Assembly (NCBI GenBank): GCA_050187415.1
Contig: JBFWXN010000012.1
Coordinates: forward strand, 25,867-89,866
Length of the DNA: 64,000 nucleotides
Reading direction: 5' to 3'
DNA from: Ga0077555 sp050187415
GTDB lineage: Bacteria; Pseudomonadota; Alphaproteobacteria; Rhizobiales; Hyphomicrobiaceae
Numbering within the stretch: the first letter of the stretch is position 1; each line of letters begins with the position of its first letter. A program made the translations under genes and the position numbers. Below, one piece after another: positions 44,832 to 52,629 of this stretch. The notes under the pieces are model-generated. The model did not search any database, was not told the origin of the DNA, and was given only the letters and a program-made list of their open reading frames with translations.

Positions 44832-45986
44832 TCAAGACTGGCGGAACGATGGCATGACGGTCTTTGCGATGCGGTCGAACTGTTCGAGCATCACCGTTTT
44901 GGGCGTGGTGAGGGCGGTGGAAAGACTGATCGTTTCGAGGCCTGGGTAGCGTTCTTCCATCCGCTTCAGGTGCTCCACCAACTCGTCCGGCGTACCCGCG
45001 AACCACGAGCCGAGCTGCATGAAGTGCTCGAGCGTCGGGACGCCTGCTTCGCTCCAGCCCCCGCGCTTGGCCACCGCCTCGACCTGAGGCTGCTTGATCC
45101 CGGGCACGAAGCCGAGTGGCGCAAACATCTTCACGTGCTCCTCGTAGTACGGCGTCATCTCCTTGACCGCCTGCTCCTTTGTGTCGGCAAGGTGCACGAA
45201 GATGCCGATGCCAAGGTTCTCGCCGAGTTTCCAGCTCTTGCCCGCGCGGTGCGCGGCGTCCTGGAACGCCTTGATCGGCCCCTCGGCCATCGTCGCCGCG
45301 CCGCCGCCGACCATGCCCTTGATGTCGTGCCGCACCATGAAATCCATGGCTTCGGGCTTGGCGGAAACGATCGGCTGCCAGCACTCGGTCGTGTGCACGG
45401 GACGGGGCACGAGCGTGAGGTCTTTCAGCGTGTAGCCGCGGTAGGGCACCTCGGGCGGCAGCGTGTAGTGGCGGCCCTTGTGACTGAAGCGTTCGTTCTT
45501 GAACGCCTTGAAGATGATCTCGACCTGTTCCTCGAAGAGTTGCCGATTGGCATCGTTGTCCAGCATCGGCGCGCCGAACGTTTCCACCTCCCGTGTGTGG
45601 TAGCCGCGCGCGACACCGAACACGGTGCGCCCTTTCGTCAGGATGTCGGCCATGGCATAATCCTCGGCCATGCGCAGCGGATGCCACATGGGCGCGACAT
45701 TGAATCCGCAGCCGATGCGCAGCCGCTTTGTGACGTGCGCAAGATGCACGGCGGCCATCAGCAGGTTTGGGATGACCTCATAGCCTTCGTGCTGAAAGTG
45801 GTGCTCGGCGATCCACAGCGTGTCGAAGCCGACTTCGTCGAGCTTCTTCGCGATCGCCTCCGTCTTCTCGAACACTGTGACGAGCTGATCGTTCGTGAAC
45901 CGCCGCTCGTTAGCCGGCGTGGCCTTCTGGCCGTAGTCGGGCAGATCGATGTGGCCTGGATAAACCGTGACGAACTTGCGGATCAT
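44832..45986 (-). CDS. LLM-class flavin-dependent oxidoreductase
   Basis: 384 residues, luciferase-like TIM-barrel. FDTLWIAEHHFQHEGYEVIP and LRIGCGFNVAPMWHPLRMAED, then VFGVARGYHTREVETFG, are characteristic of the longer LLM monooxygenases. GGAGCG lies before the ATG. It heads the minus-strand operon LLM-CMD-hyuB-small protein-hyuA and diverges from a TauD-type dioxygenase gene over 240 bp. The reaction and substrate are unknown. Confidence 0.88.
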   Translation of the reverse strand: MIRKFVTVYPGHIDLPDYGQKATPANERRFTNDQLVTVFEKTEAIAKKLDEVGFDTLWIAEHHFQHEGYEVIPNLLMAAVHLAHVTKRLRIGCGFNVAPMWHPLRMAEDYAMADILTKGRTVFGVARGYHTREVETFGAPMLDNDANRQLFEEQVEIIFKAFKNERFSHKGRHYTLPPEVPYRGYTLKDLTLVPRPVHTTECWQPIVSAKPEAMDFMVRHDIKGMVGGGAATMAEGPIKAFQDAAHRAGKSWKLGENLGIGIFVHLADTKEQAVKEMTPYYEEHVKMFAPLGFVPGIKQPQVEAVAKRGGWSEAGVPTLEHFMQLGSWFAGTPDELVEHLKRMEERYPGLETISLSTALTTPKTVMLEQFDRIAKTVMPSFRQS

Positions 45987-46226
45987 CGGTGACGCTCCAA
46001 CGGGTGCGCGTGGGTGGGAATACGTGAGGTTGGCATGGCGAGTTGCCTGAGGCGAGGGGGGAGCAAGGAGCGGCCCGGTGAGCCTGGGCGGGCCATCCCG
46101 GGAATTGCGGCCAGCCGACGTTTCGGTGACTTTGCAGCGTCGGGCAGGCCTCGGCCGGTTGCCATTCCTCTACGGGCATGCCTAGGCTGCCCCCAATCGC
46201 CATCCAGAGCGAGGTGGAGGACATCC

Positions 46227-47084
46227 ATGAATGATGTTGCAACTGCGACCAAGCTCGACATCCGCCCGTTGTCGGGAACGTGCGGAGCGGAGGTCCACGG
46301 GGTCGATCTGTCACAGAACCTGTCGGACACAACCATTGCCGGCATTCGGCAGGCGCTACTCGACCATTGCGTGATCTTCTTTCGTGACCAGTCGATCGAC
46401 GTCGAACAGCACAAGGCCTTCGCAAAGCGCTTCGGCGACATCTTCGTGCATCCGAACTACAAGGGCGTCGGCGCCGATGACGAGGTGGTCGTCATTCGTC
46501 GCGAGCCGGGCGACACCAAGATCGTGGGCGAGGAGTGGCACGCGGACACGACCATGGTGGCGGAGCCGCCGATGGGAGCCATCCTGTATGCCATCGAGGT
46601 CCCGGCCTTTGGCGGCGACACCATGTTCGCCAGCCAGTACGCCGCTTACGACGCACTCTCCGATGGCATGAAGCGAATGCTGTCAGGACTGAAGGCCTAT
46701 CATTCGGATCGCAAGGTGGCCGGGCCGCAAGCCAATATGAATGCCTTTCGGGCAACCAAGGTGCGAGAGGACGACGCCTGGCGCGAGACCGTCTCGCTGC
46801 ATCCGGTCGTGGTCACGCATCCTGAGACGGGACGCAAGCTGCTGTATGTCAATCACTCGTACACGTATTGCTTCGAGGGGATGACCGAGGCGGAATCGCG
46901 CCCCTTGCTGGAATACCTCCTCAATCACGGGCACAGGCCCGAGTTCACGTGCCGGTTCCGCTGGGCGAAGGGCTCGATTGCCTTCTGGGACAACCGGGTG
47001 TGCAAGCACCTCGCGGTGCATGACAGCCACCGCGAGCGCCGGCACATGCGGCGGATTCAGATTTCCGGCACGCGTCCGATGTGA
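46227..47084 (+). CDS. TauD/TfdA-family 2-oxoglutarate/Fe(II) dioxygenase
   Basis: 285 residues from ATG 46227, preceded by GAGGTGGAGG. The iron triad is H105 and D107 (EEWHADTTM) with H261 (WDNRVCKHLAVHD), and the basic 2-oxoglutarate contact lies in the RRHMRRIQ segment. Relatives hydroxylate taurine, 2,4-D, sulfonates or other small acids. The divergent neighbour cluster suggests a shared catabolic role. A hairpin lies 14-47 bases past its stop. Confidence 0.92.
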   Translation: MNDVATATKLDIRPLSGTCGAEVHGVDLSQNLSDTTIAGIRQALLDHCVIFFRDQSIDVEQHKAFAKRFGDIFVHPNYKGVGADDEVVVIRREPGDTKIVGEEWHADTTMVAEPPMGAILYAIEVPAFGGDTMFASQYAAYDALSDGMKRMLSGLKAYHSDRKVAGPQANMNAFRATKVREDDAWRETVSLHPVVVTHPETGRKLLYVNHSYTYCFEGMTEAESRPLLEYLLNHGHRPEFTCRFRWAKGSIAFWDNRVCKHLAVHDSHRERRHMRRIQISGTRPM

Positions 47085-47097
47085 GATCCGATAAAAT

Positions 47098-47131
47098 TCA
47101 AGCGACGGGCGAGGCCCGCCGCGTCGCTTGA
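47098..47131 (+). terminator. Hairpin after the TauD-family gene
   Basis: TCAAGCGACG (47098-47107) pairs perfectly with CGTCGCTTGA (47122-47131), a 10-bp stem. On the plus strand a T-rich tract comes only ~20 bases later, while the minus strand has TTTTAT immediately after the stem, so efficiency on the plus strand is uncertain. Confidence 0.55.
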
Positions 47132-47456
47132 CCATATCGGTCGAAAATGCTCTTTTTCTTCGACTTGGCAATGCGTTGTGGGAGTGCAGCTGAAGTCGGC
47201 CGGACCCGGCGCGAGAGTCATGCGCCGCATTCTCGGGCGCTGCTCCACGATCGGGATCAGCATGGGCGCTCCTGCGATGCTGATGGCCAATTCGTCGCGC
47301 TGGCATACCTGCGCCGGACATTGTAGGAAACGTGGCGAGTTTGTGGTGGGACGTCGATTCCCACGCAATGCTTCTGTTGCCGACGCCCTGGCGGTATCGG
47401 ACATCGGCCAATCTCCCGAGGCCCAGCGGGGGGTGAAGCAGATCTGAAGGATGATC
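47132..47456 (+). other. Region upstream of nuoG without a recognisable gene
   Basis: In most relatives nuoF would end here. No NuoF or other complex I sequence is visible in any frame. A plus-strand frame 47178-47447 (89 codons) ends just before nuoG but shows no family features or ribosome-binding site. The stretch presumably holds the promoter of the nuoG-N operon. Confidence 0.45.
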
Positions 47457-49547
47457 ATGCCGAAGACGCTCATCATCGACGGCCAGACCATCGAGGTCGA
47501 GGACGGCATCACCCTGCTGCAGGCGTGCGAGCAGGCGGGCGTCGAGATTCCCCGGTTCTGCTATCACGAACGGCTCTCCATCGCCGGCAACTGCCGCATG
47601 TGCCTCGTCGAAGTGGTCGGCATGCCCAAGCCGCAGGCGTCATGTGCGCTGGGTGTCAACGATCTTCCCCCCAACCGGGACGGCTCCCCGAAGCTGATCA
47701 ACACCCGCTCGCCGATGGTCCAGAAGGCCCGCGAAGGGGTTATGGAGTTTCTGCTGATCAATCATCCGCTCGACTGTCCGATCTGTGACCAGGGCGGCGA
47801 GTGCGATCTGCAGGATCAGGCCATGGCATTCGGCCGCGGCGGCACCCGCTATTCGGAGGCCAAGCGCGCTGTCGAGGAGAAGCATCTCGGACCGCTGATC
47901 AAGACGGCCATGACGCGATGTATCCACTGTACGCGCTGCGTTCGTTTCATGAGCGAGGTGGCGGGCGTGGAGGATCTCGGCGCGATCAGTCGCGGCGAGG
48001 ACATGGAGATTACGACTTATCTCGAAAAGGGCCTCATGTCGGAGATGTCGGCGAATGTCGCCGATCTCTGTCCGGTCGGGGCTCTGACGCATCGCCCCTG
48101 GGCCCATCACGCGCGCTCGTGGGAGTACGTCAAGACCGAATCCATCGACGCGATGGACGCGCTCGGCTCCGCCATCCGGATCGACGCCCGCGGCCGCGAG
48201 GTGATGCGCATCCTGCCGCGCATCAACGACGCGGTGAACGAGGAGTGGATCTCCGACAAGACGCGCCACATCGTGGACGGGCTCAAGACGCAGCGCCTCG
48301 ATCGGCCCTATGTCCGGGACGGGGGGCGGTTGCGGCCGGCGAGTTGGGACGAGGCGCTCGGCCTTGTCGCGGACCGTCTCTCCCGGGCCGGCGTCGATCG
48401 CGTCGGTGCCATCGCTGGTGACGTGGCGGGCGCCGAGGAGATGTTCGCGCTGAAGGAACTCCTGTCGGGACTTGGCAGCGCCAGCCTCGATTGTCGCCAG
48501 GACGGCGCCAAACTCGACCCGTCGCTGGGCCGGGCGAGCTATCTCTTCAACAGCCGGATCGATGGCATCGACCAAGCCGACGCCATTCTGCTGATCGGCG
48601 CCAACCCGCGGCTGGAAGCCGCCGTTCTCAACGCCCGCATCCGCCGCCGCTGGCGTCAAGGCGGCGTGAGCGTTGCCGCTGCCGGCGCTCGGAGCGATCT
48701 CAACTATGCCGTCGACTGGCTCGGCGATAAGCCGTCGGTGCTGAATGACCTCGCCACGGGCAAGCACGCCTTTGCCAAGGTGCTCTCCGAGGCCAAGGCG
48801 CCTATGATCATCGTCGGCGCGGATGCGCTTTGCAGGACGGACGGCGCTGCGGTGCTCGCGACGGCCGCACGGCTCGCGGAAGCCGCGATGGCCGGCAAGG
48901 ACGAGGGATGGAATCCCTTCAATGTTCTGCACCAGGCTGCATCGCGGGTCGGCGGCCTTGATCTGGGCTTCGTCCCGGGCAATGAGGGCCGCGATGTCGC
49001 CGGCATGCTCGAGGGCGACATGAGCGTGGTCTATCTGCTGGGCGCAGATGAGATCGACATGAAGCGCCTCGGCGACGCCTTCGTGGTCTATCAGGGGACC
49101 CATGGCGATGCGGGCGCCCACCGGGCCGATGTCATTTTGCCTGGCGCCGCCTACACCGAGAAGAGCGCCACCTATGTGAACATGGAAGGGCGCGTCCAGA
49201 CGACTCAAAGGGCCGTTTTCGCCCCCGGCGATGCGAAGGAGGACTGGGCGATCGTCCGCGCGCTTTCGGCACGTCTCAACAAGACGCTGCCATACGATTC
49301 ACTGGCGGCGCTCCGCACCAGCATGTATCGCGCGTTCCCGTCACTGGCCCGCATCGATCATGTCGAGCCGTCGCCGGTGGACGATCTCGCGGCGCTTCGG
49401 AAGCTCAAGGGCGTCGTCTCGGCCGATGTGTTCGCGCCGTCTGCTCGCGACTACTACATGAGCAATCCGATTGCGCGCTCCTCGGCCATCATGGCAGAGC
49501 TCAGCGCCATGCAGGCGGGCCGTCCCCGCGCCGAGGCAGCGGAGTAG
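47457..49547 (+). CDS. nuoG: NADH-quinone oxidoreductase subunit G
   Basis: 696 residues from ATG 47457; GAAGG sits six bases upstream, too close to the ATG at 47451 to serve it. N-terminal [2Fe-2S] domain (CYHERLSIAGNCRMCLVE), the H-x3-C-x2-C-x5-C cluster (NHPLDCPICDQGGECDLQD), a [4Fe-4S] group (CIHCTRCVRFM) and a molybdopterin-like C-terminal domain. It carries electrons from FMN toward the quinone site in the peripheral arm of complex I. First nuo gene in the window; nuoA-F are not upstream. Confidence 0.97.
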   Translation: MPKTLIIDGQTIEVEDGITLLQACEQAGVEIPRFCYHERLSIAGNCRMCLVEVVGMPKPQASCALGVNDLPPNRDGSPKLINTRSPMVQKAREGVMEFLLINHPLDCPICDQGGECDLQDQAMAFGRGGTRYSEAKRAVEEKHLGPLIKTAMTRCIHCTRCVRFMSEVAGVEDLGAISRGEDMEITTYLEKGLMSEMSANVADLCPVGALTHRPWAHHARSWEYVKTESIDAMDALGSAIRIDARGREVMRILPRINDAVNEEWISDKTRHIVDGLKTQRLDRPYVRDGGRLRPASWDEALGLVADRLSRAGVDRVGAIAGDVAGAEEMFALKELLSGLGSASLDCRQDGAKLDPSLGRASYLFNSRIDGIDQADAILLIGANPRLEAAVLNARIRRRWRQGGVSVAAAGARSDLNYAVDWLGDKPSVLNDLATGKHAFAKVLSEAKAPMIIVGADALCRTDGAAVLATAARLAEAAMAGKDEGWNPFNVLHQAASRVGGLDLGFVPGNEGRDVAGMLEGDMSVVYLLGADEIDMKRLGDAFVVYQGTHGDAGAHRADVILPGAAYTEKSATYVNMEGRVQTTQRAVFAPGDAKEDWAIVRALSARLNKTLPYDSLAALRTSMYRAFPSLARIDHVEPSPVDDLAALRKLKGVVSADVFAPSARDYYMSNPIARSSAIMAELSAMQAGRPRAEAAE

Positions 49548-49550
49548 GCC

Positions 49551-50636
49551 ATGAGCGACTTCTGGAACGAATGGGGGAACTCCATCCTCTGGGTGGCGAG
49601 CATCGTCGGCTTCAGCCTGCTCATGCTGGTCGTGCTTCTGGTCATCATCGCGTTTCTGCTGCTCATGGACCGCAAGGTCTGGGCGGCGGTTCAGTTGCGC
49701 AGAGGCCCGAATGTGGTCGGCCCCTTCGGACTGTTTCAGTCGTTTGCCGACCTTCTCAAATTCGTGCTGAAGGAGCCGGTCATCCCGGCGGGTGCTGATA
49801 AGGGCATCTTCTTGCTGGCCCCCCTGGTCACGTCTGTACTCGCGCTGTCCGCCTGGGCCGTGATCCCCGTCTCCCAGGGCAGCTTCTTTGGCCTCGCGGA
49901 TGGCAAATGGGTGATCTCCGATCTCAACGTGGGAATCCTCTACATCCTGGCGATTTCGTCGCTCGGTGTTTACGGCATCATCATGGGCGGCTGGGCGTCG
50001 AACTCGAAGTACCCGTTCCTTGGTGCGTTGCGCTCGACGGCGCAAATGGTGTCCTACGAAGTCTCCATCGGCTTCGTGATCGTGACGGTTTTGCTGGTGG
50101 TCGGCTCGCTCAATCTGACGACGATCGTCAACGCACAGCAGACCGGCATCGGAACATGGCTCGGATTGCCGGGCAGCTTCCTGGACTGGCACTGGCTGCC
50201 GCTCCTGCCGATGTTCGTCGTCTTCTTCATTTCGGCGCTGGCGGAGACGAATCGTCCTCCATTCGACCTGGTGGAGGCCGAGTCGGAACTTGTGGCTGGC
50301 TTCATGGTCGAATATTCGTCGACCCCCTATCTGTTGTTCATGCTCGGCGAGTACGTCGCCATCGTGACCATGTGCGCCTTGACGACGATCCTGTTTCTCG
50401 GGGGCTGGCTGCCACCGATCGATGTGGTGCCCTTCACGTGGGTTCCGGGCGTAATCTGGTTCCTGGCTAAAGTCGCGTTCATGTTTTTCATGTTCGCGAT
50501 GGTCAAGGCCATGGTGCCGCGTTACCGCTACGATCAACTCATGCGGCTCGGCTGGAAGGTATTTCTGCCCCTGTCGCTCGGCATGGTCGTCGTGGTTGCC
50601 GGAGTGATCCAGTATGGCGGTTTGGGCATTCGGTAG
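49551..50636 (+). CDS. nuoH: NADH-quinone oxidoreductase subunit H
   Basis: 361 residues, about eight to nine spans. Diagnostic quinone-cavity segments are LLMDRKVWAAVQLRRGPNVVGP, YEVSIGFVIV and AETNRPPFDLVEAESELVAG. It forms the quinone tunnel and links the peripheral and membrane arms. It begins three bases after the nuoG stop codon. Confidence 0.98.
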   Translation: MSDFWNEWGNSILWVASIVGFSLLMLVVLLVIIAFLLLMDRKVWAAVQLRRGPNVVGPFGLFQSFADLLKFVLKEPVIPAGADKGIFLLAPLVTSVLALSAWAVIPVSQGSFFGLADGKWVISDLNVGILYILAISSLGVYGIIMGGWASNSKYPFLGALRSTAQMVSYEVSIGFVIVTVLLVVGSLNLTTIVNAQQTGIGTWLGLPGSFLDWHWLPLLPMFVVFFISALAETNRPPFDLVEAESELVAGFMVEYSSTPYLLFMLGEYVAIVTMCALTTILFLGGWLPPIDVVPFTWVPGVIWFLAKVAFMFFMFAMVKAMVPRYRYDQLMRLGWKVFLPLSLGMVVVVAGVIQYGGLGIR

Positions 50637-50659
50637 AGGGCGGGACTGAGAGCATAGAA

Positions 50660-51148
50660 ATGAGCATCGCCCACGGCATCAAATCCTTGTTTTTGGCGGA
50701 ATTCGTGTCGGCCTTCTTCCTGGCCACGCGATACTTCTTCGCCCCCAAGAAAACGCTCAACTATCCGTTCGAGAAGGGACCGCTGAGCCCACGCTTCCGC
50801 GGCGAGCACGCGTTACGCCGTTATCCGAACGGCGAGGAACGCTGCATTGCCTGCAAACTGTGCGAGGCAATCTGCCCGGCACAGGCGATCACGATCGAGG
50901 CAGGCCCGCGACGCAACGACGGCACGCGCCGGACCACGCGCTACGACATCGATATGGTGAAATGCATTTACTGCGGTCTGTGTCAGGAGGCCTGCCCGGT
51001 GGATGCCATCGTGGAGGGGCCGAACTTCGAATTCGCCACCGAGACGCGCGAGGAGCTCTACTACGACAAGGCCCGGCTGCTCTCCAACGGAGATCGTTGG
51101 GAACGCGAGATCGCCAAGAATCTGGCGCTCGACGCGAAGTACAGGTGA
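50660..51148 (+). CDS. nuoI: NADH-quinone oxidoreductase subunit I
   Basis: 162 residues. Two [4Fe-4S] clusters (N6a and N6b) are bound by CIACKLCEAICP and CIYCGLCQEACPVDA. TLNYPFEKGPLSPRFRGEHALRRYPNGEERC is the usual amphipathic N-terminal part resting on the membrane. It lies 23 bases after nuoH. Confidence 0.98.
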   Translation: MSIAHGIKSLFLAEFVSAFFLATRYFFAPKKTLNYPFEKGPLSPRFRGEHALRRYPNGEERCIACKLCEAICPAQAITIEAGPRRNDGTRRTTRYDIDMVKCIYCGLCQEACPVDAIVEGPNFEFATETREELYYDKARLLSNGDRWEREIAKNLALDAKYR

Positions 51149-51315
51149 CCCGGGTCCGTACGACTGGGCCAACTGGAGTTTGACGGAAGAAGGTGCCGGC
51201 CGCCGATGGCTGCCTTCTGCGCGGCGCGGAGTTTCGGCTCAGGCGCAATGAGGAACCGAGGGGTGCACGGTCGAGGCCGGGTGCCGTAAGAGGGTGGGAC
51301 GGGACACACGGGCCA

Positions 51316-51963
51316 ATGGCACTTCAAGCCTTCTTCTTCTACCTGTTCGCGTTCGTGACCATCGCCTCCGGCGTGATGGTGATCACGGCGAAGAACCCCG
51401 TGCACGCGGTGCTCTGGCTGATCCTTGCCTTCTTCAATGCGGCGGGCCTTTTCGTCATGCTCGGGGCAGAGTTCCTGGCGATGATCCTGGTCGTGGTCTA
51501 CGTGGGCGCCGTCGCTGTTCTCTTCCTCTTTGTCGTCATGATGCTGGACGTCGATTTCGCCGAGCTGCGGGCGGGCTTCATCAAGAATGCTCCGCTGGGC
51601 GCGCTGATCGGTGCGCTATTGCTGGTCGAACTCATCCTGGTCGTCGGCCTGCGCTTCGCGGGTGGTGCGGCCCAGCATTCGGCTGCCGCACCCGCCCCCG
51701 CAACCGGATCGCCGATGACCAACACCGAAGCCATCGGTGCGGTACTCTACAAGGCGCCCTTCGTCTTCTATCTCGAGGCGGCGGGGCTTATCCTGCTGGT
51801 CGCCATGATGGGCGCGATCGTGCTGACCCTGCGCCACAAGCCCAACGTCAAGCGGCAGTCGATCCTGGCGCAGAATGCGCGCAATCCGGCGACGGCCATC
51901 GAGGTCGTCAAGGTTCCATCGGGCACCTACACGGTGCCGGACAAGACCAAGGAGCGTGCCTGA
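51316..51963 (+). CDS. nuoJ: NADH-quinone oxidoreductase subunit J
   Basis: 215 residues with five spans. ATG 51316 is chosen because the protein then starts with the first span (MALQAFFFYLFAFVTIASGV); upstream in-frame codons to 51193 are low-complexity. The conserved VYVGAVAVLFLFVVMMLD span (pi-bulge helix of the E channel) is present. A 167-bp spacer separates it from nuoI, longer than the other junctions. The stop overlaps the start of the next small gene (TGATG). Confidence 0.96.
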   Translation: MALQAFFFYLFAFVTIASGVMVITAKNPVHAVLWLILAFFNAAGLFVMLGAEFLAMILVVVYVGAVAVLFLFVVMMLDVDFAELRAGFIKNAPLGALIGALLLVELILVVGLRFAGGAAQHSAAAPAPATGSPMTNTEAIGAVLYKAPFVFYLEAAGLILLVAMMGAIVLTLRHKPNVKRQSILAQNARNPATAIEVVKVPSGTYTVPDKTKERA

Positions 51964-52235
51964 TGGCAGGTCACCTCAATGGGAGCGGACTGCCCAACGG
52001 CTCGGGCGAACATGAAAAAATCGCCTCGCTCGACGATGCACGCCGCCGGGCAGCGGCCCGCGCGAAAGACGAAAAGCGCAAAAAGCGCAAAGAGCGCGAC
52101 AGGCGGCGAGGGGGGCAGACGGCGGGCATGTCGGCGAGCGATTGGGTCATCGGCGCGGTGTTTGTCGCCATGGCGCTCGGCATGATCTGGCATTGGCTCT
52201 CGCCGCTTGTCGGCGCTACAGGAGCGGCAAGATGA
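51963..52235 (+). CDS. Small single-span membrane protein between nuoJ and nuoK
   Basis: 90 residues. The N-terminal ~25 residues are Gly/Asn/Ser-rich, residues ~25-52 are a strongly basic helix (DDARRRAAARAKDEKRKKRK), and one transmembrane span follows (WVIGAVFVAMALGMIWHWLS, about 61-80). Its ATG overlaps the nuoJ stop and its stop overlaps the nuoK ATG (ATGA), so it is translated as part of the operon. No nuo subunit of this kind is standard; it could be an assembly factor or accessory subunit. Family not recognised. Confidence 0.85.
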   Translation: MAGHLNGSGLPNGSGEHEKIASLDDARRRAAARAKDEKRKKRKERDRRRGGQTAGMSASDWVIGAVFVAMALGMIWHWLSPLVGATGAAR

Positions 52236-52540
52236 CGATCGGCCTCGCCCACTATCTCACAGTCGCGGCGTTCCGGTTCACGATCGGGATCTTCGGCATC
52301 TTCCTCAACCGGAAGAATGTCATTGTCATCCTCATGTCGATCGAGCTGATGTTGCTCGCGGTCAATATCAATCTGGTCGCGTTCTCGAGCTTCATGGGGG
52401 AGCTGACCGGCCAGATTTTCGCGCTGTTCGTGCTGACCGTTGCAGCCGGAGAGGCCGCCATCGGCTTGGCAATCGTCGTTGTCTACTTCCGCAACCGCGG
52501 CACCATCGCCGTGGAAGACATCAATCTGATGAAAGGGTGA
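52232..52540 (+). CDS. nuoK: NADH-quinone oxidoreductase subunit K
   Basis: 102 residues, three spans, standard length. Contains the two conserved buried glutamates (MSIELMLLAVNINLVAF and TVAAGEAAIGLAIVV) that serve proton transfer. The ATG overlaps the stop of the preceding small gene. Confidence 0.98.
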   Translation: MTIGLAHYLTVAAFRFTIGIFGIFLNRKNVIVILMSIELMLLAVNINLVAFSSFMGELTGQIFALFVLTVAAGEAAIGLAIVVVYFRNRGTIAVEDINLMKG

Positions 52541-52629
52541 GGGAAGGGATTGGGCACTGGACGGCCGGCTGCGGGGTGTGAGCGGTTCCCACGCGCGACG
52601 GTCCACTGGCTTCTGCCACCTCGAGCATC

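Noticed and set aside
49341..50537. 398-codon minus-strand frame opposite nuoG/nuoH
   Set aside because: His/Arg/Asp-rich antisense product of membrane-protein coding sequence.
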